A DNA stretch of 64,000 nucleotides from Phoronis australis (lineage: Eukaryota; Phoronida; Phoronidae): contig NMRA01000399.1 of NCBI GenBank assembly GCA_002633005.1, positions 326,089 through 390,088 of the forward strand, given 5' to 3'. Made by a program: the position numbers and the translations under genes. Of the stretch, positions 24,701-31,576 are shown piece by piece. The notes beneath the pieces are model-generated. The model saw nothing but the letters and a program-made list of their open reading frames with translations. It did not search any database and was not told the DNA's origin. The number at the start of each line of letters is the position of its first letter. The first letter of the stretch is position 1.

Positions 24701-27700
24701 GTTCCAACAAAGTTGGAGATTATCAAAACATACGTGTCACAGCGATCAGCTCATTTCAAGTGATCATCGTTATTTATATCCCTTTCGCTCTTTATCTAAC
24801 AGTAAACACTTTCAGGTAACTCGATGTCACGATTCCTAGTTCAGCCTGAACAATCACTGAAGATATTTAGAAAGTGAAATTGGGTAATCAAATCGTGCGC
24901 CGCCCCTAAAGTTGTAAGCGCCACTTCAAAATTAGTTTCTCATTACGTTTATTTTCACACACGCAGTGGAACAACGAGACTTTTTACAAAGCATGGAATC
25001 GTCTGTGCTATGAGTTATTACCAAATCATAACGGTAGGTGGCAGACGACGGCAATGGAAGCTCGTGTCTCTCGCTTGCTTTAATCGTAAGGCCATTCGGC
25101 CTCCCGTTCAGTAACGCTAGGTCCTCGCTAAAAAGCAAGACTTCGCGAGATTACATGAGATATTGCTGTGAATTTTAAATAAGAGCACGTGACTTTGACT
25201 AGGTTTTAGCTAGGTCCTAGCGTAGATCCTAGCGTCTACTGAACGCAAGCCAGGTATGGTATGTAACTCTATTTAATATGATAGATAAGGCCAAACCAAG
25301 CTAGTGTGAAACAGACCAAGAGCTGCGTGCTACTTGAGAGATCGTTGAAAGGCGTACACGTAGACTTACCTACTCGGCGACACACACGTAAACTTTTCAG
25401 TGAAGTATAGACCGGGAGAGTAGACCAAAATACCAGGTTTGTCGACATTTCAAAGTGTTGTAAGTCAATGTGGCAACTTTCGTTATTGAACTTGTGAACT
25501 ATTTGTCCAAGCTGTAAACCTGTCCACGTTTGCATTTCAGGGCCCAGTTGGCTCTCCAGGAGCGGTTGGTTCACAGGGCCCTATTGGCGACCCGGTATGT
25601 ACGCACACATTCGGTCCTCCTTACTGCTCTGTCTCATTATAAATAATCTCCTATGCATGCCTTGCGAATTGTATACAGTATTCCGTGAAACGAACAGAGC
25701 TGCACAGAACTATAAATTTAGTCAGAATACACCTGACACCGTCTGTTGGCACACAGTAGACTTACTCTCCTGTCTGCCACCTTTTTACACAGAACATGTA
25801 CAGAAAACACATTGTGATGTTTTAGTATCACGTGAGATAATTTACTGTTTTCGTGGGACAGACTGACTCAGTAGAGATCTGGTGGACCTTATTTAATGCT
25901 TCAAAATGGCTTGTCTCATTATCACGTAAGGGGAACACACCAACGCTTGTCAAATATATATTTTTACGTCTGTCTAACATTATATTTTTCACGCGTATGG
26001 AGAGCGTCTTTAGGATTACTCAAATGGGCTAAAACAACATTGGAAAATTTTAGTCAGTGAGCGTTACCCACTCAAAGTCAATATTCTTTAATCAGCCCCC
26101 TGTTTCATTGCATAATCTCATAGATAATAGCCTTTTGTACTTTATGCGCAGCAAATACCAACGAAAACATAAGCTAACCAGTCCCAAAATCGTTCATGTT
26201 TTGCATTAAAGTGCTTATGTCAATGGTAATGCTTACACACCTCTAACCAATGTTTATAACTCAGTATGTCCCGTGACGTCATATGGTGTGGTAGAAAATA
26301 CGAAGTAGGAAGACGATACATTGTATATAATGCAACCCATAGATGCCGTCTTTAGGGAGAAAAGAGAGAAAACGCCACACAAAATCAGGCGTATTGAAGG
26401 CGAGTTTTATTGGAGTACACCCCCTCGAGCGACTGGAAATAAAAAGCATTTCAAATGTATTCTCTGTACAGGGTGCACCTGGGAAAGTCGGCTCGAAAGG
26501 AGAACGTGGTAATACCGGACAGAAGGGTGAACCGGGTCTCGCGGTAAGTTTTCTTTTTGAGTGTACGTTTAGTAGAGTTCGTTAGATATATGCTCGTGAG
26601 ATTGCAACGACCTCTGCAGTACCAGTGCAGAACTTATAAAGCTGCTACCTAACCACCTGGGATCAACAAGTAACTTTTGAGTTTGACCATTTATATTGAT
26701 TTTAAGCTTATCTTATTGATTTCTGGACTCGTTATTGTTCGAGACCATGCCTTATATGTCGCCACCGTCAACCAGCCACACGTTAATGAATTCAATCTTT
26801 GTGTGCCTCCAGGGTCCACCTGGCCCACCAGGACCTCCCGGAGACGCCCAGCCGTTCCCCCTGCACATGTTGGGCGATGCCACTTCTGGTAAGAACAGGC
26901 GTCGCCGTCGCGCCGTGAGCGATGACAACAAAGGCGAAGAAGATGAGCTGCCCGACCTCAATGAAATCCCCATTACACCAACGATCGGACGTGTCGTCGA
27001 AACGTTGTTCGGTCAACTTGATGATATGCGGGAGGACATCGATTCCATGAGATTCCCCAATGGTTCCCGAGAAGCCCCAGCAAGAAGTTGCAAAGATATC
27101 TACTTGGGTCATCCCGACTCCAAGGATGGTTCGTAACTCATTTGAATTATCGAGTCAAAGCACACTATGTGGAAGAACAGAACTCACCGACATGATGTCT
27201 AAACCGTGCTGCGCCTTTGTCAAGTCTTGCGATGCCTTTTTTCGCTGAAATCAATTTACATGAGCACAATAACATTGTTAACAAATTGAATTTTTCTGAA
27301 CATTTCTCCAGGGACGTTTTTTGGTGTTTCTGATAAGGACGCGAGACACAAGAAAGCTCGTTGGCAAGTAACCATTAATGTCTGAAAACTCAGTTAAGAG
27401 GGTGAAAATTTGTTCTTTTCGCTTTTCATAGTCGAACTATATCAGGAGACTATGGTTAACATAACCTTTACGGAGACAGGAGTCTTCCATTAACATTCCT
27501 GTGTGTAACTACTCTAAGCATAAAGTTGTTTCTAGACTCTTCCATTTGAGCACGATGTTTTGCAGGCTGGTATTGGATAGATCCCAATCTGGGGGTCATC
27601 AACGACGCTATTCAGGTGATGTGTAACTTTAGCAAGGAATACCAACAGACCTGCCTATTCCCGACACACGACACGAGGATGGTGTCGCCGAGACATTGGA

Positions 27701-29316
27701 AGAAAGGCAAGGATAACACGTGGTTCAGCGAAATGGATCAAGGTTTTGAGGTGATTGCAACAGCTGATCATGTATTTTTATTATTATGTGTTGAAGGTAA
27801 TCCATGTTCAGATTATCGACGCTTGAATTTCGCATACTGTAGTACATCCAAAATAATGTCTGGAGTTCACTGAATTTTTGGAGAAGGTAAAAGGTGAATT
27901 CTACGATTCAGATTCATATTGCTTAAAGTCATATTTTAAGTATGGTTTTGAAAAAATCTGTGGTGTGAGTAGAATCAATGCACTGGAAATTACTCGACTC
28001 GATACAACCTTATGAGTTCATACTGTCATAACGAATAGTTCAAGTCGTCTTTATCCTTGCTCTCTGTGAACATAGTTATACAATCACCACTACTGCTACT
28101 AAGACAACATTTAAGCTGGTCACAAAACAACTTTTGATGTAAATCACTTACACTAATGAAATTGTTCGTTAGTCAAAACCGTGTGATCTGGGATTGTAAC
28201 CTTAATTTTTATTGTTGCTTGAGAAATGGCCTCGAGCAATAATAAGCTGTTTGTTCTTTGCTAGAGCAAAATCGCTTCTCATTCGAGCAACAAAGGAAAT
28301 TTTGTAAGCCAATTTTATAGCAGCTAATGCTCTGTAGTAAAAGTTCATCGCCGCTTTAATTTTATGCTTACTTGAACGCGCAACTTTGACCTGTTCCTTC
28401 AGATTGATTACGGACAGAAGACACAGTTGGCGTTCCTTCGTCTACTTCACGGCGAGGCTTCGCAAGAATTTACATACTACTGCAGCAACGCCGTGGCACA
28501 CTATAACAAAGCCAAGGGTAACTACGCCAAGGCCGTCGTGTTGCTAGGAGCAAACGAGCACGAGTGGACGGGTCCTACAATGAATGGGTTCGACGTAGTC
28601 TATGACGGATGTCAGGTAAGCACTTACGTCATGCTAGAAATAATTTTTGAGCATTAACTTATGTGTTTCTTTTATATTGGTCCTGTTGTACGTAACGCTC
28701 TTGGCCAGATCATAATGTGGGTAGGTTCAGTCTTTAGGAATGTTCAAAGTGGTGAATGTTTAGAGAATTAAACAATGACAGCCGGGAAGGTCGCCGAACT
28801 TTGCGGTGACCGGTAGAGAAGAGAAGACGACTGACATCCAAGGCGGGGGAAAGAAAAAATCTAAAATTCACCCGTCTTCTTCGAACAACTAGTAGCTATG
28901 AAACGTTGATCCTTGTGAGGTCTAAGTGCTTGGCTATTGACAGAAACCAAGAAAACTTAGAATCACATATCATTAAATTTAGTTAGTTGGCCTAAACAGG
29001 GTGTTAAGAAGTGATTGAATTGTTGAATTGTCGACTATGCAATGGACTAAGGTTACGATATTCCAAAGCGTGTGTTAGTCCTTATATTGGACCAGTGTGT
29101 TTTCCAATCAAACTGGTAACAGAATGATACACTTATTCGACAAAAACATTATTTTGATTTCCTTTTTTTCAGGAGAACAAAAATAAGCAGTACACCAAGT
29201 TCCAAATTAAAACAGTCAAAAAGAACAGGCTCCCAGTTATAGATTTCCAACCGAAAGATTACGGAAAACCATGGCAAAAGTTCGGCTTCGAAGTTGGTCA
29301 GCTCTGTTTCCGATGA
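657..29316 (+). CDS. Clade B (type V/XI-like) fibrillar procollagen alpha chain, 5' partial, 37 exons
   Basis: This gene encodes an extracellular-matrix procollagen chain that trimerises through its C-propeptide in the secretory pathway and assembles into fibrils. Exons: 657-794, 1546-1614, 2044-2208, 2999-3205, 5657-5755, 6518-6670, 8024-8122, 8488-8640, 8930-8983, 10504-10611, 10658-10765, 11510-11591, 11931-12100, 12821-12874, 13303-13356, 13578-13631, 14958-15011, 15737-15829, 16340-16501, 17111-17164, 17550-17603, 18321-18428, 18799-18852, 19141-19302, 20020-20127, 21015-21122, 21652-21759, 22299-22460, 23174-23227, 23855-23962, 24309-24416, 25541-25594, 26472-26543, 26813-27128, 27566-27750, 28403-28615, 29173-29316. 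They join to 4248 bp (1415 residues plus stop) with no frame break. Helix exons are 54, 72, 99, 108, 153 or 162 bp and mostly start with a Gly codon, as in fibrillar collagens. Clade B is inferred from the minor-helix end ([10 protein letters not shown], compare GPPGTMLMLP), the exon-by-exon match to COL11A1, and a C-propeptide lacking the second clade A cysteine. The signal peptide and N-terminal globular domain are outside the window. Confidence 0.95.
1449..1520. repeat. 28-bp tandem repeat, 2.6 copies
   Basis: Three head-to-tail units beginning ccattgtg(a/g)gcc inside the first collagen intron, ending 25 bp before the acceptor of the telopeptide exon. Confidence 0.85.
1546..1614 (+). CDS. 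collagen exon 2: N-telopeptide with RGD
   Basis: 69 bp, phase 0, between ttgttatag and the strong donor gtaagc. It reads IVRGDKND followed by a Gln/Thr/Met-rich stretch ending in LTQHM. It fills the non-helical gap between minor and major helix, where COL11A1 has GGDGSK and then a Gln-rich segment. The Lys at codon 6 is the likely cross-linking lysine of the telopeptide. It was found by looking for an in-frame filler exon, so its support is weaker than for the Gly-X-Y exons. The acceptor has a modest pyrimidine tract. Confidence 0.75.
2044..2208 (+). CDS. collagen exon 3: start of major triple helix
   Basis: 55 codons. Four non-helical residues (MSMR) are followed by 17 perfect Gly-X-Y triplets starting [16 protein letters not shown], close to GPPGPMGLTGRPGPVG at the start of the COL11A1 major helix. 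It ends in the basic GRKGRR, where the vertebrate chain has GKPGKR. Confidence 0.92.
2675..2756. repeat. 41-bp tandem duplication
   Basis: Two adjacent copies of a 41-bp unit (catccgtgtaaaccttaata core) that differ at a few bases, inside a collagen intron. Confidence 0.9.
2999..3205 (+). CDS. collagen exon 4: helix, 23 triplets
   Basis: 207 bp, uninterrupted Gly-X-Y with acceptor tttcatttag and donor gtaggt. The triplet count equals the matching COL11A1 stretch. GLPGDKG keeps the lysine of the N-terminal helical cross-link site, but the vertebrate GDKGHR context is replaced by GDKGPA. Confidence 0.93.
3374..4530. repeat. diverged tandem array, about 147-bp units (8) in about 440-bp higher-order units
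   Basis: Three diverged copies of a roughly 440-bp unit begin with ctgtatctcctaa at 3374, 3823 and 4259. Each divides into three related sub-units. Eight sub-units carry a gcgcc-cctagtggc type motif with its cctag-like core at 3486, 3631, 3788, 3922, 4065, 4227, 4371 and 4517, a mean spacing near 147 bp. All lie in the same orientation in a 2.4-kb collagen intron. No coding potential is seen. Confidence 0.85.
4531..5656 (+). other. remainder of collagen intron, no feature recognised
   Basis: A-rich intronic DNA with no conserved exon-like segment. It ends in the acceptor atttgcatttcag. Confidence 0.6.
5657..5755 (+). CDS. collagen exon 5: helix, 11 triplets
   Basis: 99 bp, phase 0. It contains [16 protein letters not shown], which aligns with GLLGPRGTPGAPGQPG of COL11A1, one of the clearest orthology anchors. 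It also has a GFPGEQ hexapeptide, similar to but not identical with integrin-binding GFOGER-type sites. Confidence 0.94.
6001..6076 (+). repeat. tRNA-like (SINE-type) element in collagen intron
   Basis: Pol III-like A box (tggcctggttgata) and B box (gggttcaagtcc) lie about 40 bp apart. The ends (gcagtgtggcctgg and ccaggtcacactgc) pair over 14 bp with one mismatch, which is longer than a 7-bp tRNA acceptor stem. This suggests a tRNA-derived repeat rather than a working tRNA gene. The anticodon arm is not convincing. Confidence 0.5.
6518..6670 (+). CDS. collagen exon 6: helix, 17 triplets
   Basis: 153 bp, perfect Gly-X-Y, acceptor catgttacag and donor gtaagt. It matches the 17-triplet COL11A1 segment that ends GKPGLAGLPGAD (here [12 protein letters not shown]). 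Confidence 0.93.
6671..8023 (+). other. collagen intron without recognised features
   Basis: 1.35 kb of AT-rich sequence. I see no exon, RNA gene or clear repeat here. Confidence 0.6.
8024..8122 (+). CDS. collagen exon 7: helix, 11 triplets
   Basis: 99 bp, phase 0. Charged [10 protein letters not shown] is followed by [12 protein letters not shown], aligning with [12 protein letters not shown] of COL11A1. Confidence 0.93.
8488..8640 (+). CDS. collagen exon 8: helix, 17 triplets, strongly charged
   Basis: 153 bp of perfect Gly-X-Y rich in Lys, Arg, Asp and Glu ([18 protein letters not shown] near the end), matching the equally charged COL11A1 segment ending GPRGEDGPEGPK. Confidence 0.93.
8930..8983 (+). 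CDS. collagen exon 9: helix, 6 triplets
   Basis: A standard 54-bp fibrillar-collagen exon ([18 protein letters not shown]), acceptor tgattacag and donor gtaaag. Confidence 0.93.
9155..9290. repeat. 22-bp minisatellite, about 6 copies
   Basis: Head-to-tail units of agtcaagctaacttaagacc, nearly identical, within the intron between exons 9 and 10. The rest of this intron (9291-10503) shows nothing I recognise. Confidence 0.95.
10504..10611 (+). CDS. collagen exon 10: 108-bp helix exon, first of a duplicated pair
   Basis: 12 perfect triplets beginning [18 protein letters not shown]. The acceptor is gattccag and the donor gtatgt. It is 30/36 identical in protein to the next exon, and COL11A1 has only one equivalent (GKLGVPGLPGYPG...). 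The intron to the next exon is only 46 bp, so this exon and the next may be alternatives rather than joined. Confidence 0.93.
10658..10765 (+). CDS. collagen exon 11: 108-bp helix exon, second of a duplicated pair
   Basis: 12 perfect triplets beginning [18 protein letters not shown]. Residue differences from exon 10 are I/V, E/M, G/H, T/H, Q/E and T/P. Among the 30 shared residues, 17 use a different codon, so the duplication is old and the protein sequence has been kept by selection. Acceptor tgacatttcag, donor gtatgt. Confidence 0.93.
10766..11509 (+). other. collagen intron without recognised features
   Basis: About 740 bp of AT-rich intronic DNA ending in the acceptor ttgctgcag. Nothing else is recognised. 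Confidence 0.6.
11510..11591 (+). CDS. collagen exon 12: ends inside a Gly codon
   Basis: 82 bp: nine triplets ([20 protein letters not shown]...) plus the first base of a Gly codon, donor gtgagc. A phase 1 intron is a departure from the intact-Gly-codon rule of fibrillar collagen exons. Joined to exon 13 it gives 28 triplets, the same as COL11A1. Confidence 0.9.
11931..12100 (+). CDS. collagen exon 13: completes split Gly, 19 triplets
   Basis: 170 bp. The first two bases complete the Gly codon. It contains [15 protein letters not shown], almost identical to [15 protein letters not shown] of COL11A1, a strong anchor. Acceptor cattttgcag, donor gtaggc. Confidence 0.93.
12582..12695. repeat. 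38-bp tandem repeat, 3 copies
   Basis: Three adjacent 38-bp units starting gtgttttacacgtg in the intron before exon 14. Confidence 0.9.
12821..12874 (+). CDS. collagen exon 14: helix, 6 triplets
   Basis: 54 bp ([18 protein letters not shown]), first of four consecutive 54-bp exons where COL11A1 has 18 triplets (three exon equivalents). Confidence 0.92.
13208..13297. repeat. 45-bp perfect tandem duplication next to a splice acceptor
   Basis: Two adjacent identical 45-bp copies (tgtacaatgtgtgactaatt start). The second ends 5 bp before the start of exon 15, so the branch-point and pyrimidine region of that acceptor is duplicated. Confidence 0.95.
13303..13356 (+). CDS. collagen exon 15: helix, 6 triplets
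   Basis: 54 bp ([18 protein letters not shown]), donor gtaagt, acceptor gaactgcag directly after the 45-bp duplication. Confidence 0.92.
13578..13631 (+). CDS. collagen exon 16: helix, 6 triplets
   Basis: 54 bp ([18 protein letters not shown]), acceptor gtattatcag, donor gtaagt. Confidence 0.92.
14076..14107. repeat. (TTTTG)n microsatellite
   Basis: About six ttttg units in a 1.3-kb collagen intron (13632-14957), which otherwise shows no feature. Confidence 0.9.
14958..15011 (+). CDS. collagen exon 17: helix, 6 triplets
   Basis: 54 bp ([18 protein letters not shown]), acceptor ttctctccag, donor gtaagt. One of exons 14-17 is extra relative to the vertebrate chain. Confidence 0.92.
15737..15829 (+). 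CDS. collagen exon 18: contains a triple-helix interruption
   Basis: 93 bp (31 codons): GNPGPQGMP, then STEI, then [18 protein letters not shown]. The flanks align with GDPGPQGIS and GFPGERGLPGAQ of COL11A1, which has 30 residues without a break. The last 18 codons would form a standard 54-bp exon on their own, but no AG precedes them. The acceptor used is acattgtag. Confidence 0.9.
16340..16501 (+). CDS. collagen exon 19: helix, 18 triplets
   Basis: 162 bp of perfect Gly-X-Y. GRP sits at triplet 13, as in the matching COL11A1 stretch. Acceptor tatttaacag, donor gtaaga. Confidence 0.93.
17111..17164 (+). CDS. collagen exon 20: helix, 6 triplets, with repeated 3' end
   Basis: 54 bp ([18 protein letters not shown]) ending at the first of several gtaagt donors. 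Its last 30 bp plus donor form the first unit of a fourfold 42-bp repeat that runs into the intron with the reading frame still open. The 54-bp form is chosen because it preserves Gly-X-Y and matches the vertebrate triplet count. Confidence 0.9.
17135..17302 (+). repeat. 42-bp tandem repeat of exon end plus splice donor, 4 copies
   Basis: Units at 17135, 17177, 17219 and 17261. Each has 30 bp of exon sequence (encoding GGSPGI...) followed by a donor and aatttg. Donors read gtaagt at 17165, 17207 and 17291, and attagt (broken) at 17249. Confidence 0.95.
17550..17603 (+). CDS. collagen exon 21: helix, 6 triplets
   Basis: 54 bp ([18 protein letters not shown]), aligning with GLPGPAGPAGSPGEDGDK of COL11A1. 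Acceptor gactttgtag, donor gtaagt. Confidence 0.93.
18321..18428 (+). CDS. collagen exon 22: helix, 12 triplets
   Basis: 108 bp. [10 protein letters not shown] matches GQKGSKGDKG of COL11A1 and restores exact register with the vertebrate chain, which then holds to the end of the helix. Confidence 0.93.
18799..18852 (+). CDS. collagen exon 23: helix, 6 triplets
   Basis: 54 bp ([18 protein letters not shown]), ending in GQK like its COL11A1 counterpart. Confidence 0.93.
19141..19302 (+). CDS. collagen exon 24: helix, 18 triplets
   Basis: 162 bp of perfect Gly-X-Y, acceptor gttttcatag, donor gtaagt. It corresponds to three 54-bp units in vertebrates. Confidence 0.93.
20020..20127 (+). CDS. collagen exon 25: helix, 12 triplets
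   Basis: 108 bp (starts [19 protein letters not shown]), acceptor aatttttag, donor gtaagc. The introns on both sides (19303-20019 and 20128-21014) show no recognisable features. Confidence 0.93.
21015..21122 (+). CDS. collagen exon 26: helix, 12 triplets
   Basis: 108 bp, highly charged C-terminal half ([15 protein letters not shown]), acceptor tttgttttag, donor gtaagt. Confidence 0.93.
21652..21759 (+). CDS. collagen exon 27: helix, 12 triplets
   Basis: 108 bp starting [13 protein letters not shown] (vertebrate GPVGFPGDPGPPG). Lys/Arg-rich end (GKNGKRGHV). Confidence 0.93.
22299..22460 (+). CDS. collagen exon 28: helix, 18 triplets
   Basis: 162 bp of perfect Gly-X-Y, acceptor ttctcgtag, donor gtaagt. 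The 713-bp intron that follows has an open frame but no recognisable protein. Confidence 0.93.
23174..23227 (+). CDS. collagen exon 29: helix, 6 triplets
   Basis: 54 bp ([18 protein letters not shown]), acceptor tattattctag, donor gtaagt. Confidence 0.93.
23448..23793. repeat. approximately 50-bp minisatellite, about 7 diverged copies
   Basis: Units with the core ctagcaaactaaataacatg followed by gacagtttgtttgactgata, differing by substitutions and small indels. Located in the intron between exons 29 and 30. Confidence 0.9.
23855..23962 (+). CDS. collagen exon 30: helix, 12 triplets
   Basis: 108 bp ending GDVGQKGTK. Together with the first residues of exon 31 it makes the sequence KGHR, the classic lysyl-oxidase cross-link context near the C-terminal end of fibrillar helices. 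Confidence 0.93.
24309..24416 (+). CDS. collagen exon 31: helix, 12 triplets
   Basis: 108 bp starting [10 protein letters not shown] (COL11A1 GHPGLIGLIG), acceptor ttcttag, donor gtgagt. Confidence 0.93.
24417..25540 (+). other. collagen intron without recognised features
   Basis: 1.1 kb between exons 31 and 32. Repeated 'gctaggtcctagcg' type words occur near 25115-25235, but there is no exon or defined element. Confidence 0.5.
25541..25594 (+). CDS. collagen exon 32: helix, 6 triplets
   Basis: 54 bp ([18 protein letters not shown]), acceptor ttgcatttcag, donor gtatgt. Confidence 0.93.
26472..26543 (+). CDS. collagen exon 33: helix, 8 triplets
   Basis: 72 bp ([18 protein letters not shown]...), matching GPQGPKGNKGSTGPAGQK of COL11A1. 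Last exon that is purely helix. Confidence 0.93.
26813..27128 (+). CDS. collagen exon 34: helix end, C-telopeptide, processing site, first part of C-propeptide
   Basis: 316 bp. [12 protein letters not shown] ends the helix. A five-arginine run (26897-26911) follows, a candidate furin-type cleavage site like the one in COL5A1. Next comes an acidic stretch, then a short amphipathic stalk ([19 protein letters not shown]) comparable to the coiled-coil nucleation region, and [15 protein letters not shown] with the first C-propeptide cysteine. The second cysteine of clade A chains is absent, as in types V/XI. Ends in phase 1 at a weak donor (gttcgt). Confidence 0.93.
27566..27750 (+). CDS. collagen exon 35: C-propeptide, calcium-site segment
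   Basis: 185 bp starting in phase 1. It reads [19 protein letters not shown], corresponding to YWIDPNQGC...DAIKVYC of other chains. The acidic and amide residues of the calcium site (D, N, D) are kept, but the usual NQGC cysteine is Val. NFS gives a potential N-glycosylation site. TCLFP carries the next conserved cysteine. Confidence 0.93.
28403..28615 (+). CDS. collagen exon 36: C-propeptide core
   Basis: 213 bp. [19 protein letters not shown] matches the family's LTFLRL...ASQNITYHC, but the usual N-glycosylation sequon is replaced (QEFT). It ends at the conserved YDGCQ. Acceptor gttccttcag, donor gtaagc. Confidence 0.95.
29173..29316 (+). CDS. collagen exon 37: C-propeptide end and stop
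   Basis: 144 bp including the TGA at 29314-29316. It contains [14 protein letters not shown] and ends [11 protein letters not shown], the hallmark end of fibrillar C-propeptides (FGFEVGPVCFLG-like). Acceptor ctttttttcag. Confidence 0.96.
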   Translation, partial: ENKNKQYTKFQIKTVKKNRLPVIDFQPKDYGKPWQKFGFEVGQLCFR

Positions 29317-29740
29317 TGAGTCAGTCTCAATCCAATAATAGAACATTATTGTTCTTTATTTAGTCAATTTTACAAACTTTTGTATTTTGATAACAAAATG
29401 TCAAACGGGACTAGTGATACTGGCGGGCTTGTGGTTTGCATATGACGTTTCGGCACATCCTAAAAGTCTTCACCAGTCCCGATTCAAAATGGTGCTATCG
29501 TAGCTTCTGTGATTGTGTGTAAACATTGCATATATATTTGGAAGATTTTCGTCATCAGAACGAACACACGTGCTTTTTGCCATGGCAATTTTAAAGCTGC
29601 TTAATTTATATTAAGAGTTAAAGTTCGTCGCGTCCGATGCTTTGCACGTGGCAATTCGCACGTGCGTTCGTTTCTGGTGATCAAGAAGAATGTATAACTG
29701 GTGACGTGACTGTAATAAAATGATTATCAATAGAACGCTA
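29317..29740 (+). terminator. collagen 3'UTR with polyadenylation signal
   Basis: AATAAA at 29714-29719, about 400 bp after the stop, is the first good polyadenylation hexamer. The exact end of the transcript is inferred. Confidence 0.55.
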
Positions 29741-31306
29741 GTTTGTGTAAGATTTGATTTTGCTTTCGGATGTGTAAGGTTTCTAAACCTCGACCATACA
29801 CTGCCAATTTTATTCCAATTATCGAAACACGTCTGTAAAGCAAAGTCATATCAACCTTTATAGCATAGAGAGGTAAAGTATGGTTTAATTACTGTTGCTC
29901 AAGAATACAATTTCATACTGTTAGAGACGCGGCTGTAGCGGTAAAACTTAGTGTTTTAGTTTGTACCTACTATTTACCACATCGTATTTAGACCTTACAA
30001 TATTGTCTGGCTTGACGCCACTAGATCTAGCTGACCACGTGGCGGATGTACATTGTGCCACCTTGCGGCGCCACGTGCTCTGGAGATATTTGATGTCGAG
30101 CGACCAAAAGAATTAAGTTACCAATTGAATCTATGTAAATTGTCGTTAATTTCTCGTAGTTATTTTCTTCAATTATCAGACCATTTACCGAACAAGGATA
30201 GACGATGTCAACACTTCTCATCAGTTTTGACGAGGCCAACGTATCTCGATCCACCGACTGCATGGCGCGTTCAGAGTATAGTAGAATACTTCTGAAGCCA
30301 GTATTTTGTCGTGAGCCATTACTTACTTGCCTAGTTCAGGGTTATTGTGATAATAGGCTTAAGTAGTGCTTTGATGTCTTGATGACGTAACACAACTTGT
30401 AGCGACTGAACCGTTGTTAAAACTGTACTAGCCGTGCAGTTCACTGCCATGTTTCATTAAAACCGTATTTCGAACCAAAGACGTTTCGTTTGTTCTAATG
30501 TGCATTAGTGTTACCCCACTTACAAACACGTATTTACCGATACAGAGATAAAGGTAGAAAACTTATGGAACACGTTTAAGTATAAGCTTTGAAAATATAG
30601 AGGTTACCCTTGGTAGTTGCAATGCCGAATTGGCCCGTCGCAGCCGCCGGGACTGGACATCATGAACATAAACCAGCTTCAGTTGGAAACTAAACCTCCA
30701 GTCACGAAAAGACTATAATAGTGAGCTAAAGAAATAATGTGCACGTAATTATTTTGGTGAATTAGCCACGAAACTGAAATCTACATACTTTTCGGGGGCC
30801 GCGGTTTCCCCTTCCGGGCCACAGAACCGTCAGGGCAAAAGCTATACAGTAACAATGATTTGAATGATGTATTTGTATATCTAAATAAAGAATCCCCTAA
30901 CATTTGACCGTAGAATATAAAATCGAGTTATTGTTTCACAACAACTTTCAGTCAGCAAACACTGAATTAGCATTCGCTAACACGGCATCGGTGCCCGGTC
31001 AATTACCTTTATTGTATCTGAAGCCGGTAACGCAGTGGTCTTATTCAATGCTGGCTTCTCAAAACATTTGCACTCACGAATACTCCAAAGACATTACAAA
31101 TTGTATCTAACGAGACAGACTTTGTTTCAGTTTTATGTAAGCATTGGTTTGGGTGAAAATATTTCATTTTGAAACAGAACGCAGAATAATAAACGACATC
31201 ATGGCAACTAGCAATCCCCGTACTTGGACGAGTGCTCATCCGACGAAGACTTCACAGGTGGACCGTTATGTTTTACAGGCTATCAGTTCGAACCGAAATA
31301 CACTGA
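29741..31306. other. intergenic, nothing recognised
   Basis: AT-rich DNA with several short open frames but no family motif, splice-supported exon or clear repeat. Confidence 0.5.
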
Positions 31307-31576
31307 TCAAGAAACATTACAGAGGCGCTGTGAACATGCAACGGAAGGTATGGATAGTTCTTTGGTAAGCCGGAATTCGTCAGAGAAATGACTGTCGACG
31401 AAATGCTGACGACAGACACGGAGATGTTTCACGGCCTCATACTTGCTATTAACAGCGTACTCTTCACTTTCTAAGCAATTCAGGCTCTCGAGAAAGTCTA
31501 TAAAACTATATAAACGCTTTCCTCGCAGCTTCATAGTGCGGACAAGTGGGAACGATCCACAGCAACATAGCGGCAT
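31307..31576 (-). pseudogene. THAP-domain-like remnant
   Basis: The minus-strand frame contains LRVCRQHFVDSHFSDEF, followed 11 residues later by SIPSV. This resembles the second half of a THAP zinc finger (VCxxHFxxxxF ... AVPTIF). The N-terminal C-x2-4-C part is not clear in the same frame, and there is no continuing gene. Possibly a fragment of a THAP gene or of a P-element-type transposase. Similarity was judged by eye only. Confidence 0.4.
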
